A DNA stretch of 64,000 nt. Source: Chitinophagaceae bacterium. GTDB taxonomy: Bacteria; Bacteroidota; Bacteroidia; Chitinophagales; Chitinophagaceae. Of this stretch, positions 44,472 to 53,357 are shown in pieces (position 1 is the stretch's first letter; each line of letters starts with the position of its first letter). A program made the translations under genes and the position numbers. The notes below the pieces were generated by a model, which saw only the letters and a list, made by a program, of their open reading frames with translations, was not told the origin of the DNA and ran no database searches. The stretch is from assembly GCA_947454235.1 (NCBI GenBank), contig CANGIY010000004.1:1-64000 (forward strand), written 5' to 3'.

Positions 44472-45368
44472 TCAATTTAAGTTACGGTATGCATTAGGTG
44501 ATACCCCAACTTTTTGTTTGAACAAGCGTGTAAAGTGCTGCGGATACTTAAATCCCAGCTCATAAGCTATTTCACTTATTGCCTTACTGGTATCAAAAAC
44601 GCGCTCTTTTGCCAGATCTATAATGGAGGTCTGGATATACTCCTGTGCCGATTTACCCGTTTCTTTTTTAATGAGATCGCCGAAGTAATTGGTAGATAGA
44701 TGTAACTCCCGGGCACACCAGGAAACCGAAGGCAACCCATCGGTTTGTGGCTTGTCTGACGCAAAATATTGAATAAGCAAGGATTCAAAACGTTCCAGTA
44801 CTCCTTTGTGTGTATTATCCCGTGTGATAAACTGCCGATCATAAAAGCGCAAGCAGTAGTTGAGGAACAGCTCGATATTAGAAGCAATAAGCGTTTTGCT
44901 ATGCTTATCGATAGATTGCTGCAATTCATACTCAATTTTAGCAAAGCAGTCGAGCACGATTTTACGTTCACGCTCTGATATATGTAACGCCTCATTGGAT
45001 TGGTAGCCAAAGAATGTGTAGTCCTGTATATGGCGTCCGAGTGGTGTATTATGTATCAGGTCGGGATGAAAAATGAGCGCATATCCTTTCGGCTGATAGA
45101 CTTCTGTAATATTCTCTACCATCACTACTTGCCCCGGCGCCATAAATACAAGCGTACCTTCCTGATAATCATAAGTATGCTTTCCGTAGCGCAGATCGCC
45201 ACATTTCACCTCTTTGAGAAAGATCGTATAGAATCCAAAATACATGCCCGCTACACTCCTCGGCGCGGCTTTTGATAAATCTACCACACTTACAAGAGGA
45301 TGCAACGTTTCGTTGTTATTGAAGCTATTGTATTGGCTAATCGTCTCAAACCTCTGTATCTCTGCCAT
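44472..45368 (-). CDS. AraC-family transcriptional regulator
   Basis: 298 residues. An N-terminal cupin-like sensing domain (GTLVFMAPGQVVMVE and YALIFHPDLI) is followed by a C-terminal pair of helix-turn-helix motifs (about 195-298): CARELHLSTNYFGDLIKKET, AQEYIQTSIIDLAKERVFD, and ISEIAYELGFKYPQHFTRLF with FKQKVGVSPNAYRN. It is divergent from the aldo/keto reductase operon over a 150-bp gap and most likely controls it. A GTG six codons upstream is the alternative start; the ATG at 45366-45368 was preferred. Confidence 0.9.
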   Translation of the reverse strand: MAEIQRFETISQYNSFNNNETLHPLVSVVDLSKAAPRSVAGMYFGFYTIFLKEVKCGDLRYGKHTYDYQEGTLVFMAPGQVVMVENITEVYQPKGYALIFHPDLIHNTPLGRHIQDYTFFGYQSNEALHISERERKIVLDCFAKIEYELQQSIDKHSKTLIASNIELFLNYCLRFYDRQFITRDNTHKGVLERFESLLIQYFASDKPQTDGLPSVSWCARELHLSTNYFGDLIKKETGKSAQEYIQTSIIDLAKERVFDTSKAISEIAYELGFKYPQHFTRLFKQKVGVSPNAYRNLN

Positions 45369-45387
45369 GGCTATGTTTTTGTGCACT

Positions 45388-45395
45388 CAAAATTA
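45388..45395 (-). promoter_or_regulatory. -7 box of the AraC-type regulator gene
   Basis: TAATTTTG on the minus strand, 19 nt before the ATG. On the plus strand of the same gap, GACCTTTG (45493-45500) is a one-mismatch -7 candidate for the reductase operon. Confidence 0.5.
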
Positions 45396-45476
45396 CGCAT
45401 TCCTGAAAGGCTGTTGCGCCCGTTGGGTCAGAATCAGTAATAATGGTAGGTAAATCAGTGATCGGTATAACAATAA

Positions 45477-46379
<903 letters not shown>

Positions 46380-46415
46380 TTCATACAAAAAACAATGACA
46401 TTATAAAATATATAC

Positions 46416-47261
46416 ATGAAAGCAAAAAATGAAGTTATCGTATTAACAGGAGCTGGTCAAATCGGAATGGCTATCGTTAGACGTATGGCCTACGGCAGCA
46501 AAATTTTCGTCTCTGATTGGAAAATGGAAAACGCACAAGCAATTACCAAAACTCTTGTTGAGGTAGGGTTTGATGCTACTCCTCTCAAAGCTGACATTTC
46601 TTCAAGACAATCCATATTAGAACTAATTAAAGCAGCTAAAAGTGAAGGTGATATCTCCATGTTAATAAACGCGGCAGGGGTTTCTCCAAGTCAATCGACT
46701 AAAGAACATATTTTGGCCGTTGACCTTTATGGAACAGCGATATTGTTGGAGGAATTTGGGAAAGTGATCAAGCAGGGCGGAGCCGCTGTTACTATTTCAA
46801 GCCAGTCGGGTCACAGAATGCCTGCATTATCTGCCGATGAGGATAGGCTTCTGGCAATGACACCAACCGAGGAACTATTGAGCCTCGACATTTTGAAGCC
46901 AGAGCTTATCAAAGATACACTCCACGCATACCAAATGGCCAAGCGCTGCAATGTGAAACGAGTAATGGCTGAGGCAGTAAAGTGGGGCGAAAGAGGTGCG
47001 AGGATCAATTCTATTTCGCCAGGGATCATTATTACCCCATTGGCGCTTGACGAAATAAATGGAATACGCGGCGACTTTTATAAAAACATGTTCGCTAAAT
47101 CTCCGGCAGGTCGTCCAGGCATGGCCGATGAAGTAGCAAATGTTGCAGAATTACTCCTCTCTGATAGAGGCTCGTTTATTACAGGAAGCGACTTCCTCAT
47201 AGATGGTGGCGCCACCGCCTCATACTTTTATGGCCCTCTCCAACCTGGGGGAAACAATTAA
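46416..47261 (+). CDS. SDR-family oxidoreductase
   Basis: 281 residues, Rossmann fold. The coenzyme loop is LTGAGQIGMAIVRR (a TGxxxIG variant), followed by INAAGVSPS and the catalytic ISSQSGH serine. The YxxxK motif is YQMAK. The C-terminus SPGIIITPLALDEINGIRG and LLLSDRGSFITGSDFLIDGG is typical of classical SDRs. It lies 36 nt after the aldo/keto reductase. The substrate is unknown; the operon suggests carbonyl or alcohol compounds. Confidence 0.88.
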   Translation: MKAKNEVIVLTGAGQIGMAIVRRMAYGSKIFVSDWKMENAQAITKTLVEVGFDATPLKADISSRQSILELIKAAKSEGDISMLINAAGVSPSQSTKEHILAVDLYGTAILLEEFGKVIKQGGAAVTISSQSGHRMPALSADEDRLLAMTPTEELLSLDILKPELIKDTLHAYQMAKRCNVKRVMAEAVKWGERGARINSISPGIIITPLALDEINGIRGDFYKNMFAKSPAGRPGMADEVANVAELLLSDRGSFITGSDFLIDGGATASYFYGPLQPGGNN

Positions 47262-47272
47262 AAAATTAAAGA

Positions 47273-47848
47273 ATGAGAAACGTACTTATTATTGGTGCTA
47301 CAGGAAGTCTTGCAACTGTGGTCATTGACCAGCTCGAAAAGCAAGACGATGTTCGGCTTACGCTGTTTGCCAGAAACAAACAGAAATTGACCAACAGAGG
47401 AAAGTGTAATGTCATTCAGGGCGATGCAATGAATTACGACGATGTCAAAAATGCTGTTAAAGGACAGGGTATAGTTTACGTAAACCTTGCTGGTAATCTG
47501 GAAGCAATGACGAAAAATGTCGTTCGGGCTATGCAAGATTTGGGGGTGAAAAGAATAATTGCCATCAGTTCGATTGGGATATACAATGTACCACTGAAGC
47601 CGGTGCTAATTCCTTACAGAAAGTTGGCAGACATTATCGAGGCATCTGGTTTAGATTATACCATACTTAGGCCCGACTGGTTTACTAATGATGATGAAAT
47701 AAATTATGTACTGACTCACAAAGGTGAACCAGAAACAGGAACAGCCATTTCCCGTAGAAGTATAGCTGCATTTGTCACCTCGCTGATTGAACAATCAGAA
47801 TTGCATTTACAGGAGAATCTGGGGATCAGCAAGCCTATAACTAAATAA
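47273..47848 (+). CDS. NAD(P)H-binding NmrA/atypical SDR protein
   Basis: 191 residues with the N-terminal dinucleotide motif VLIIGATGSLATVVIDQL, LFARNKQKL, VIQGDAMNYDDVKNAV and IIAISSIGIYN, ending in YTILRPDWFTN. This is the NAD(P)H-binding PF13460 pattern of atypical SDRs, which may be enzymes or redox sensors. It lies 11 nt after the SDR gene in the same operon. Confidence 0.85.
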   Translation: MRNVLIIGATGSLATVVIDQLEKQDDVRLTLFARNKQKLTNRGKCNVIQGDAMNYDDVKNAVKGQGIVYVNLAGNLEAMTKNVVRAMQDLGVKRIIAISSIGIYNVPLKPVLIPYRKLADIIEASGLDYTILRPDWFTNDDEINYVLTHKGEPETGTAISRRSIAAFVTSLIEQSELHLQENLGISKPITK

Positions 47849-47861
47849 ACAAATTCAAGAA

Positions 47862-48257
47862 ATGGAAGCAGAAGAATTGAAACAGAAGGGATTTAATCCG
47901 GCGCCAACTGGTTACTTCAGTGGTGAGGCATTTGTAAAACAATTGGTTCTAACCGATGAAATTACCAACTGCAATGTAAGTGATGTATATTTTGAAGCAG
48001 TGTGCCGCAACAATTGGCATACCCACCCTTCTAATCAGATACTCATTGTGAAGGAAGGAACATGCTGGTACCAGGAGGAAGGAAAGCCGGTGCAGAAGGT
48101 CTCCTCTGGCGGCGTAATCAATGTACTGCCGGGCATAAAACATTGGCACGGAGCATCGCCTGAAAGTGCGATGGTGCACATCGCCATCAATATCAATACT
48201 GATAAAGGGGTAGTGAACTGGTTAGAGCCTGTTACTGATACACAGTACTATCTCTGA
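47862..48257 (+). CDS. Cupin-domain protein
   Basis: 131 residues. It is a single cupin barrel: motif 1 is NNWHTHPSNQILIVKEGTCW and motif 2 is GGVINVLPGIKHWHGASPES, with His residues placed to bind a metal. It is similar to the small cupins often found with carboxymuconolactone-decarboxylase-like proteins and oxidoreductases. It is 13 nt downstream of the NmrA-like gene. Its reaction is unknown. Confidence 0.85.
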   Translation: MEAEELKQKGFNPAPTGYFSGEAFVKQLVLTDEITNCNVSDVYFEAVCRNNWHTHPSNQILIVKEGTCWYQEEGKPVQKVSSGGVINVLPGIKHWHGASPESAMVHIAININTDKGVVNWLEPVTDTQYYL

Positions 48258-48309
48258 TATGCTTATTAAACAATTTCGAAACAATTTTATCAATACCAAG
48301 TTAACTTAT

Positions 48310-49365
48310 ATGCAAACAAAAGAAGTAAAAGCATACGGAGCCACTGAAGTGGACATGCCGTTAAAAGAAATGACTATTAGCCGCAGAACTATTCAGTCGC
48401 ATGATGTTGAAATGGAGATACTGTTTTGCGGTATCTGCCACTCGGACCTGCATCAGGTGAAAGGGGATTTTGGCGGCTTTCCATCTCCTATAGTTCCGGG
48501 ACATGAAATCATAGGAAGGATTACAGCGGTAGGTACTCATGTAAAAAATTACAAACCGGGTGATCTCGCAGGTATCGGTTGTATTGTCGATAGCTGCGAC
48601 CGATGTGAGTATTGCAAAGAAGGCATAGAGCAATTCTGCGATGAAGGGACGACTTATTCCTTTAATAGCCCTGACAAAATATCTGGGGGACATACTTTCG
48701 GCGGCTTCTCTAAATCTTACGTGTGTAATGAGCGCTACGTACTAAAGGTGCCTTCATTTGATAATCTTGCAGCAGCAGCGCCGCTGCTATGTGCCGGCAT
48801 TACTGTTTATTCACCATTGAAACACTGGGGTGCAGGCCCTGGCAAAAAAGTAGGCATATTGGGTATTGGTGGATTGGGACATATGGCTATTAAAATTGCT
48901 AAGGCAATGGGTGCGGAAGTAATTGTGTTCACAACTTCACCTGAGAAAGTAGCCGATGCAAAAAGACTCGGAGCTGATGAAGCAGCGCTATCTACTAATT
49001 TGGAGGAGATGGCTAAATATAATCGCAAGCTGCATTTTATCATAGATACAGTATCGGCAAAACATGATGTTAATACATACCTGAATTTATTACGCCATGA
49101 CGGATCGGTTGTTTTGGTGGGTTTGCCACCGGAACCACTAGAAATTGGAGCGTTCAACGTAGTAATGGGAAGGAGAAGTTTTGCGGGTTCTAACATAGGT
49201 GGAATTGCAGAAACACAGGAAATGCTTGACTTCTGCTTTAAGCACAATATCACCGCGGATAGCGAAATCATCGCTATTCAGGATATAAACACCGCCTTTG
49301 AGCGATTGGAGAAAGGTGATGTAAAATATCGCTTCGTGATTGATATGAATTCTTTGAAAAGTTAG
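48310..49365 (+). CDS. Zinc-dependent NAD(P) alcohol dehydrogenase (YahK/CAD type)
   Basis: 351 residues of the MDR superfamily. The catalytic zinc ligands lie in CGICHSDLHQVKGDFGG and GHEIIGRITAVG. The structural zinc has four Cys in CDRCEYCKEGIEQFC. The Rossmann motif is VGILGIGGLGHMAIKIAKAM. It resembles YahK/cinnamyl-alcohol-type dehydrogenases, which reduce a wide range of aldehydes. The frame also has an ATG at 48259, 2 nt after the cupin stop. I prefer 48310 (MQTKEVKAYGATE) because it matches the family N-terminus. Confidence 0.88.
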   Translation: MQTKEVKAYGATEVDMPLKEMTISRRTIQSHDVEMEILFCGICHSDLHQVKGDFGGFPSPIVPGHEIIGRITAVGTHVKNYKPGDLAGIGCIVDSCDRCEYCKEGIEQFCDEGTTYSFNSPDKISGGHTFGGFSKSYVCNERYVLKVPSFDNLAAAAPLLCAGITVYSPLKHWGAGPGKKVGILGIGGLGHMAIKIAKAMGAEVIVFTTSPEKVADAKRLGADEAALSTNLEEMAKYNRKLHFIIDTVSAKHDVNTYLNLLRHDGSVVLVGLPPEPLEIGAFNVVMGRRSFAGSNIGGIAETQEMLDFCFKHNITADSEIIAIQDINTAFERLEKGDVKYRFVIDMNSLKS

Positions 49366-49553
49366 GATCGGTTTTAAATTCACCTATTGGCATTTACAAA
49401 CTTCGGCGCTGCTCTACCCAATAGAGACAGCAGCCTAACTGCGATGTGTTACGTTTGACGCAGCTTTATGCACCATTATTTCCTATTGCAAAATTCTCAT
49501 ACATCAGTTTGATTTTTTGTTTCAAAAGGTTCGATAAAAGTTCCGATTTCTGT

Positions 49554-49597
49554 AAAAAAACAAATAGCCAATCAAATAAATGCTTGGCTATTTGTTT
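49554..49597 (-). terminator. Terminator after the old-yellow-enzyme operon
   Basis: AAACAAATAGCCA (49558-49570) pairs perfectly with TGGCTATTTGTTT (49585-49597). Seven T follow on the minus strand. Confidence 0.88.
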
Positions 49598-49649
49598 CGG
49601 TTAAGTACCAATGTAATACTTTAATACTCGGTTGTTTCCTGTATTTTAA

Positions 49650-49922
49650 TTAAAACTCTACGTCCTTGATTAAGGGGAAGATTTCTATCGATTTTTTTAA
49701 TTGATACAGCGGTAAAGTGGTCATCAATTGTTCAACCTTATCAGTGTCTATATCTTTAAAAATCAGGACAGCGCCATTTTTAGTTTGCCTTAAAAATAAC
49801 TGATCTAAGAATCCCGCCGCCTTCCATTCACCTACAACTTTGCGTTCCTGTTGTATAATCTCTTGAAAATTTTGAGGCAGGTTTTCTGTATCAATGGTCA
49901 AGATTACCAGTACTCTGTTCAT
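49650..49922 (-). CDS. YciI/muconolactone-isomerase-like small protein
   Basis: 90 residues with the dimeric alpha-beta-barrel pattern VLVILTIDTENLPQNFQEII, VGEWKAAGFLDQLFLRQTK and AVLIFKDIDTDKVEQLMTTL. It is near YciI and muconolactone delta-isomerase families. It begins 13 nt after the alkene-reductase stop, forming a two-gene operon. Function is not established; such proteins often accompany oxidoreductases acting on aromatic or enone compounds. Confidence 0.7.
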   Translation of the reverse strand: MNRVLVILTIDTENLPQNFQEIIQQERKVVGEWKAAGFLDQLFLRQTKNGAVLIFKDIDTDKVEQLMTTLPLYQLKKSIEIFPLIKDVEF

Positions 49923-49935
49923 TGTGTCAATGATT

Positions 49936-51015
49936 TTATTGGTTTAAGAACGGATAATCAATATATCCTTTATCATTTCCGCCATACATGGTGGCTCTGT
50001 CGGGTTCACTTAGTCCAGCATTTAATTCAAACCTTTTTGGCAAATCAGGATTAGATAAAAATAAAGTACCGTACGAAATAAGTTTAGCCGGACCATTTTC
50101 TAATGCTGCTTCACCTGTTTCTCTGTTGTATCCGCAATTCGCTATTACAGCATGTTGCGACATAGCTCCGAAAGTCTCGACAGGGTTTAATGGATATTGT
50201 GGGAACCTATCGGCAGGGAAAGGAATTTTCATTATATGGATATATGCCAACGGCAATTTGTTGAGTTGCTCAATGAGTAAAGTGAATTGCTCAACCGGGT
50301 GTTGATGCTCAATATTATTGTATGTGCTCGTAGGCGATAATCTGATAGCCGCGCGGTTTGGACCTACAGCTTTTACAATGGCCTGCATCACTTCCAGCAC
50401 AAAACGATTGCGGTTTTCATGGCTTCCTCCGTACTGGTCGGTTCGTTGATTTGCGCTTTCCGCCAGAAACTGGTTGGGCAAATATCCAAATGCTGAATGT
50501 AATTCAATACCGTCAAAACCCGCTTCAATAGCGTTAGCAGCAGCCTTTTGGTAATCCATGATAATTTCAGAAATTTCATCGGTGGTTAAGGCGACTGGAG
50601 TTTCATAATCTTTCATTCCCTCCATGGTGAAATGTTGTTGGCCTTTAATAGCTATTGCTGAAGGGGCAACCGGGATAACTCCATTTTTTACCAACGAGTG
50701 ACCAACCCTGCCGGTATGCCAAAGCTGCGCGAAAATAACTCCACCTTTTTCATGAACGGCGTCAGTTACTTTTTTCCATGCATTTATTTGATCTTGATTA
50801 TAGATGCCCGGTGTTAATGGGCTTCCGATTGCTTGATTTGATATATTAATTGCCTCGGTAATGATAAGCCCTGCACTTGCCCGCTGTGTATAATAAAGCA
50901 CAGTTGACTCGCCTACAATGCCCTCTAAATTTGCGCGGCTTCTGGTCATGGGAGCCATAGCCATACTATTTTTTAGCAGCTTTCCTCCAATTTCTACTGG
51001 TTGTAACAGTTTCAT
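49936..51015 (-). CDS. Old yellow enzyme-type alkene reductase (NemA-like)
   Basis: 359 residues, FMN-binding (beta/alpha)8 barrel: NSMAMAPMTRSRAN, AQLWHTGRVGHS, the active-site segment and then NQRTDQYGGSHENRNRF. It reduces activated C=C bonds of enones and quinones, or nitro groups, with NADPH. The substrate-binding pair, His-x-x-Asn/His in OYE1 and NemA (HxANGYL), reads HSAFGYLPNQFL here. The second residue is Phe, so substrate polarisation may differ. It is divergent from an HxlR regulator, the arrangement known for electrophile-inducible OYE genes. Confidence 0.88.
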   Translation of the reverse strand: MKLLQPVEIGGKLLKNSMAMAPMTRSRANLEGIVGESTVLYYTQRASAGLIITEAINISNQAIGSPLTPGIYNQDQINAWKKVTDAVHEKGGVIFAQLWHTGRVGHSLVKNGVIPVAPSAIAIKGQQHFTMEGMKDYETPVALTTDEISEIIMDYQKAAANAIEAGFDGIELHSAFGYLPNQFLAESANQRTDQYGGSHENRNRFVLEVMQAIVKAVGPNRAAIRLSPTSTYNNIEHQHPVEQFTLLIEQLNKLPLAYIHIMKIPFPADRFPQYPLNPVETFGAMSQHAVIANCGYNRETGEAALENGPAKLISYGTLFLSNPDLPKRFELNAGLSEPDRATMYGGNDKGYIDYPFLNQ

Positions 51016-51049
51016 ATTTTTGTGTCAGATTAATTTTTAGCGAAATTAT

Positions 51050-51057
51050 TACCTTTG
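51050..51057 (+). promoter_or_regulatory. -7 box of the hxlR-type gene
   Basis: TACCTTTG. Transcription would start near 51062-51064, directly in front of the palindrome at 51071. Confidence 0.6.
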
Positions 51058-51070
51058 CCTACTCAAAGCA

Positions 51071-51095
51071 CCTATACACTAAATATGTGTATAGG
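51071..51095. promoter_or_regulatory. Likely HxlR operator
   Basis: CCTATACAC (51071-51079) and GTGTATAGG (51087-51095) form a perfect 9-bp inverted repeat with a 7-nt AT spacer, in the divergent region between the alkene reductase and the regulator. Dimeric winged-helix HxlR proteins bind such sites. Confidence 0.7.
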
Positions 51096-51111
51096 CTAAA
51101 ATTTTAGACTA

Positions 51112-51510
51112 ATGGACACTAAGGTTGTCAGAAAAAACAAAAACTTTGTGCCTGGTAACTGTCCGGTGGGATTTACTATGAATATTATTGGTGGCAAGTG
51201 GAAACCCAGTATTATTCATATGATTAGGACAGGAAGAAACAGATACAGCCTGCTTTTGAAAAATATTCCTGAAATAAGTAAGCAAACACTTACCAACCAG
51301 CTACGGGAATTAGAAACTGATGGAATACTGGAACGCATCATTTATCCGGAAATACCACCAAGGGTTGAATATAAGATAACGCCCTACGGTAGTGGCTTGT
51401 TACCAATAATAGATAGCATGTACGAATGGGCTAAAGTAAATATGCCCAATTTATCTGTCGGAAACGATGAATATTGTAATCCAGACAAAAAGACGGCAGA
51501 GGCTGAGTGA
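51112..51510 (+). CDS. HxlR-family winged-helix regulator
   Basis: 132 residues. CPVGFTMNIIGGKWKPSIIH carries the N-terminal conserved Cys (Cys17), which in relatives such as YodB and HypR senses quinones, aldehydes or hypochlorite. The wing and recognition helix are seen in ISKQTLTNQLRELETDGILE and RIIYPEIPPRVEYKITPYG. It very likely represses the divergent alkene-reductase operon and itself through the palindrome between them. The electrophile signal is inferred from the family. Confidence 0.9.
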   Translation: MDTKVVRKNKNFVPGNCPVGFTMNIIGGKWKPSIIHMIRTGRNRYSLLLKNIPEISKQTLTNQLRELETDGILERIIYPEIPPRVEYKITPYGSGLLPIIDSMYEWAKVNMPNLSVGNDEYCNPDKKTAEAE

Positions 51511-51530
51511 GACTAAATTAGTTGGTTATT

Positions 51531-51590
51531 TTGAGATATTGGAGCGGTGGCGTCGGGCTCATAATCCAAAGGTCTCCCGAAAGATTGTTT
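51531..51590 (+). pseudogene. Degraded initiator-tRNA copy C
   Basis: GAGATA...GAGCGGTGGC then GTCGGGCTCATAATCCAAAG and GTC follows the acceptor 5' side, D-arm and anticodon arm of the tRNA at 43502, including GTCGGGCTCATAA exactly. The T-arm is replaced by TCCCGAAAGATTG, a sequence also in copy A. The copy marks the far end of the redox island. Confidence 0.6.
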
Positions 51591-51839
51591 TACAGCGGTT
51601 TAATGGATGAATTTGATGATGCAAAAAGTAAAAACGATATTTTTAAAGGTAGACAAATTTATATGCGTTAAAATTTGACGAACAGTCGATTGAGCTAATT
51701 ATTGCCAGCGAATTTAAGGATTGATTGCATTTAATTATTTTTAGGAAAAAATTCAAACGCCCTCTCAAGCGAAGCGCTGCTCTGATTTTCCCAAATACTC
51801 CAATAAAACATCCAAATAATAGTTTTTTGAAGGGCATTT
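51591..51839. other. Intergenic remainder with no recognisable gene
   Basis: About 250 nt between tRNA copy C and the DUF3050 promoter. An open frame on the minus strand here has no family features and is probably chance. No RNA or repeat was recognised. Confidence 0.5.
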
Positions 51840-51847
51840 TACTTTTG
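51840..51847 (+). promoter_or_regulatory. -7 box of the DUF3050 gene, leaderless start
   Basis: TACTTTTG ends 4 nt before the ATG at 51852. Confidence 0.65.
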
Positions 51848-51851
51848 CGCC

Positions 51852-52628
51852 ATGAATGCGCAATTAGAACGTTTGAAGATGGAAATAGCCCCATTGAGGG
51901 AACAACTGATTCATCACACACTGTATGCAAATATTAACTCCATAAAGCGACTACAGGTGTTTATGGAAAACCATGTGTTTGCGGTGTGGGATTTTATGTC
52001 GTTGCTAAAAACGCTTCAAGTCAACCTTACGTGTACCGATATTCCCTGGGTGCCGGTGGGCAGCGCATCAACCCGTTACCTCATCAATGAAATTGTTACC
52101 GGAGAAGAATCGGATGTAGACGAAAATGGTGTTCGAGCAAGCCATTTTGAAATGTACCTCGCTGCCATGTGTCAGGCCGAGGCATCGACAAAATGTATTG
52201 AAGATTTTGTTACCCGTATTAAGCGTGGCGCGCCAGTTAGCCAAGCCCTCACTGTCACCCAACTTAATAGCGGTGTAGTTGAATTCGTTACCAATACGTT
52301 TAATACTATCAATTGCGGCAAGGTGCATGTGCAGGCAGCGGTATTCACATTTGGTAGGGAAGATTTGATACCGGGCATGTTCCTGACCTTTGTAAACAGC
52401 CTCAAAAACAGTACGGGTACTTCGTTGAGCAAGTTCAAATACTACCTCGAGCGACACATAGAAGTTGATGGCGACCACCATTCGCACCTTGGTTTTGAAA
52501 TGACAAGCGAACTGTGCGGCTCCGACCCTGAAAAATGGAATGAAGCTACACTAGCTGTCAAAGATGCCCTCCAGTCGCGGCTACAATTGTGGGATTCTAT
52601 CAACACCCTTATTGCCGGGGTAGATTAA
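51852..52628 (+). CDS. DUF3050 protein (haem-oxygenase-like fold)
   Basis: 258 residues, all-helical. It has the family hallmarks LIHHTLYANINSIKRLQVFM, ENHVFAVWDFMSLLKTLQ, the middle IVTGEESDVDENGVRASHFE and the C-terminal HIEVDGDHHSHLGFEM. The His and Glu residues in these motifs are consistent with a haem-oxygenase-like di-metal oxygenase or oxidase, a superfamily link known for DUF3050. The substrate is unknown. It is a single-gene transcript. Confidence 0.85.
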   Translation: MNAQLERLKMEIAPLREQLIHHTLYANINSIKRLQVFMENHVFAVWDFMSLLKTLQVNLTCTDIPWVPVGSASTRYLINEIVTGEESDVDENGVRASHFEMYLAAMCQAEASTKCIEDFVTRIKRGAPVSQALTVTQLNSGVVEFVTNTFNTINCGKVHVQAAVFTFGREDLIPGMFLTFVNSLKNSTGTSLSKFKYYLERHIEVDGDHHSHLGFEMTSELCGSDPEKWNEATLAVKDALQSRLQLWDSINTLIAGVD

Positions 52629-52730
52629 TGCCTTACGAAATTTGTGGCTCACCGATTCTTCATTTATGGCTCATTTTTTGGTTGTTTTGAGCTGTATCGA
52701 AGTATTATCTGAGCTTGAAAATCCCATAAA

Positions 52731-52788
52731 TCATTCACAGGCATTAAAAACGCCTAACTGTAACATCCTCAAAGCATTCAAGGATGAG
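52731..52788. repeat. 58-bp intergenic repeat, copy A
   Basis: Starts TCATTCACAGGCATTAAAAA and ends AAGGATGAG. It matches copy C at 53921 at about 50 of 58 positions with one 1-nt gap. It contains the imperfect palindrome AGGC(A/G)TTAAAAACGCCT. Confidence 0.85.
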
Positions 52789-52797
52789 GGGAGGCAA

Positions 52798-53208
52798 CTA
52801 TTTTGAATAAAAGAATGGACTTACGAATTGCATGAAATATGTAAAAGCAAGCACCAGTGTGGCAATTAACAAAAACAGACGGGTTTTACGAGTTTTTAGA
52901 TGGTAGATTGCAAAAAACAAGACAACAATTTCGGCAACAACCAAGGCGCTTGAAAAAAGGGATACAAATATTTGGAAAAATCGTTCATTAGCGTCGGTTG
53001 GGTTTTCTCTGCCTTCGTTCGCTAAATATCGAAAATAAAAATAAGTTGTAGTTCTGAGCACATGGAGTCCAACAAACGTCACTAATAGTTTGGTTTCCTT
53101 TGCAATTGTGTCTTTGATTCTCGTTGGAATCAACTTTAAATCTTCCCCGCAATTTTGACAAAAGTTAGCGGTTTCCGCATTGGTTGTATTACATTTTGGG
53201 CAGTTCAT
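52798..53208 (-). CDS. Zinc-ribbon membrane protein
   Basis: 136 residues. It starts MNCPKCNTTNAETANFCQNC, a four-cysteine zinc ribbon. Three predicted TM helices follow (TKLLVTFVGLHVLRTT, FVSLFSSALVVAEIVVLFFA, LFLLIATLVLAFTYFMQF). Proteins of this plan are common and functionally uncharacterised. The frame extends upstream 25 codons, but the -7 box and repeat copy B fall there, so the ATG at 53206-53208 is the start. It lies between repeat copies A and B. Confidence 0.72.
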   Translation of the reverse strand: MNCPKCNTTNAETANFCQNCGEDLKLIPTRIKDTIAKETKLLVTFVGLHVLRTTTYFYFRYLANEGRENPTDANERFFQIFVSLFSSALVVAEIVVLFFAIYHLKTRKTRLFLLIATLVLAFTYFMQFVSPFFYSK

Positions 53209-53211
53209 TGT

Positions 53212-53219
53212 CAAATTTA
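53212..53219 (-). promoter_or_regulatory. -7 box of the zinc-ribbon gene, leaderless start
   Basis: TAAATTTG on the minus strand, ending 3 nt before the ATG. Confidence 0.5.
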
Positions 53220-53263
53220 ATGAAAATGTGCAAATTTTGAAGGAAGATAGTGAACCATTAGAA

Positions 53264-53289
53264 TACACCCTCGAAGCATTCAAGGACGA
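53264..53289. repeat. 58-bp intergenic repeat, partial copy B
   Basis: ACACCCTCGAAGCATTCAAG then GACGAG equals the last 26 nt of copies A and C with few changes. In this copy CCCTCG and CGAGGG can form a hairpin. Confidence 0.65.
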
Positions 53290-53299
53290 GGGCTCAATT

Positions 53300-53335
53300 A
53301 GACTTTTGCGCTATTTAGTTACCAATTTTTGGTAA
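53300..53335 (+). promoter_or_regulatory. Promoter and operator of the toxin-antitoxin operon
   Basis: GACTTTTG (53300-53307) is a one-mismatch -7 box. Directly downstream GTTACCAA (53317-53324) and TTGGTAAC (53328-53335) form a perfect 8-bp inverted repeat with a TTT centre, a likely ParD autorepression site. Confidence 0.65.
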
Positions 53336-53357
53336 CTTCGGGTTGTAATTTCAAATT

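Noticed and set aside
49390-49440. tRNA-like words on the minus strand (TAGAGCAGCG)
   Set aside because: Only about 12 nt resemble a tRNA D-arm; no anticodon or T-arm follows. Too weak to call a fourth tRNA remnant.
51643-51930. 95-codon minus-strand open frame
   Set aside because: Overlaps the promoter and start of the DUF3050 gene and has no recognisable domain.
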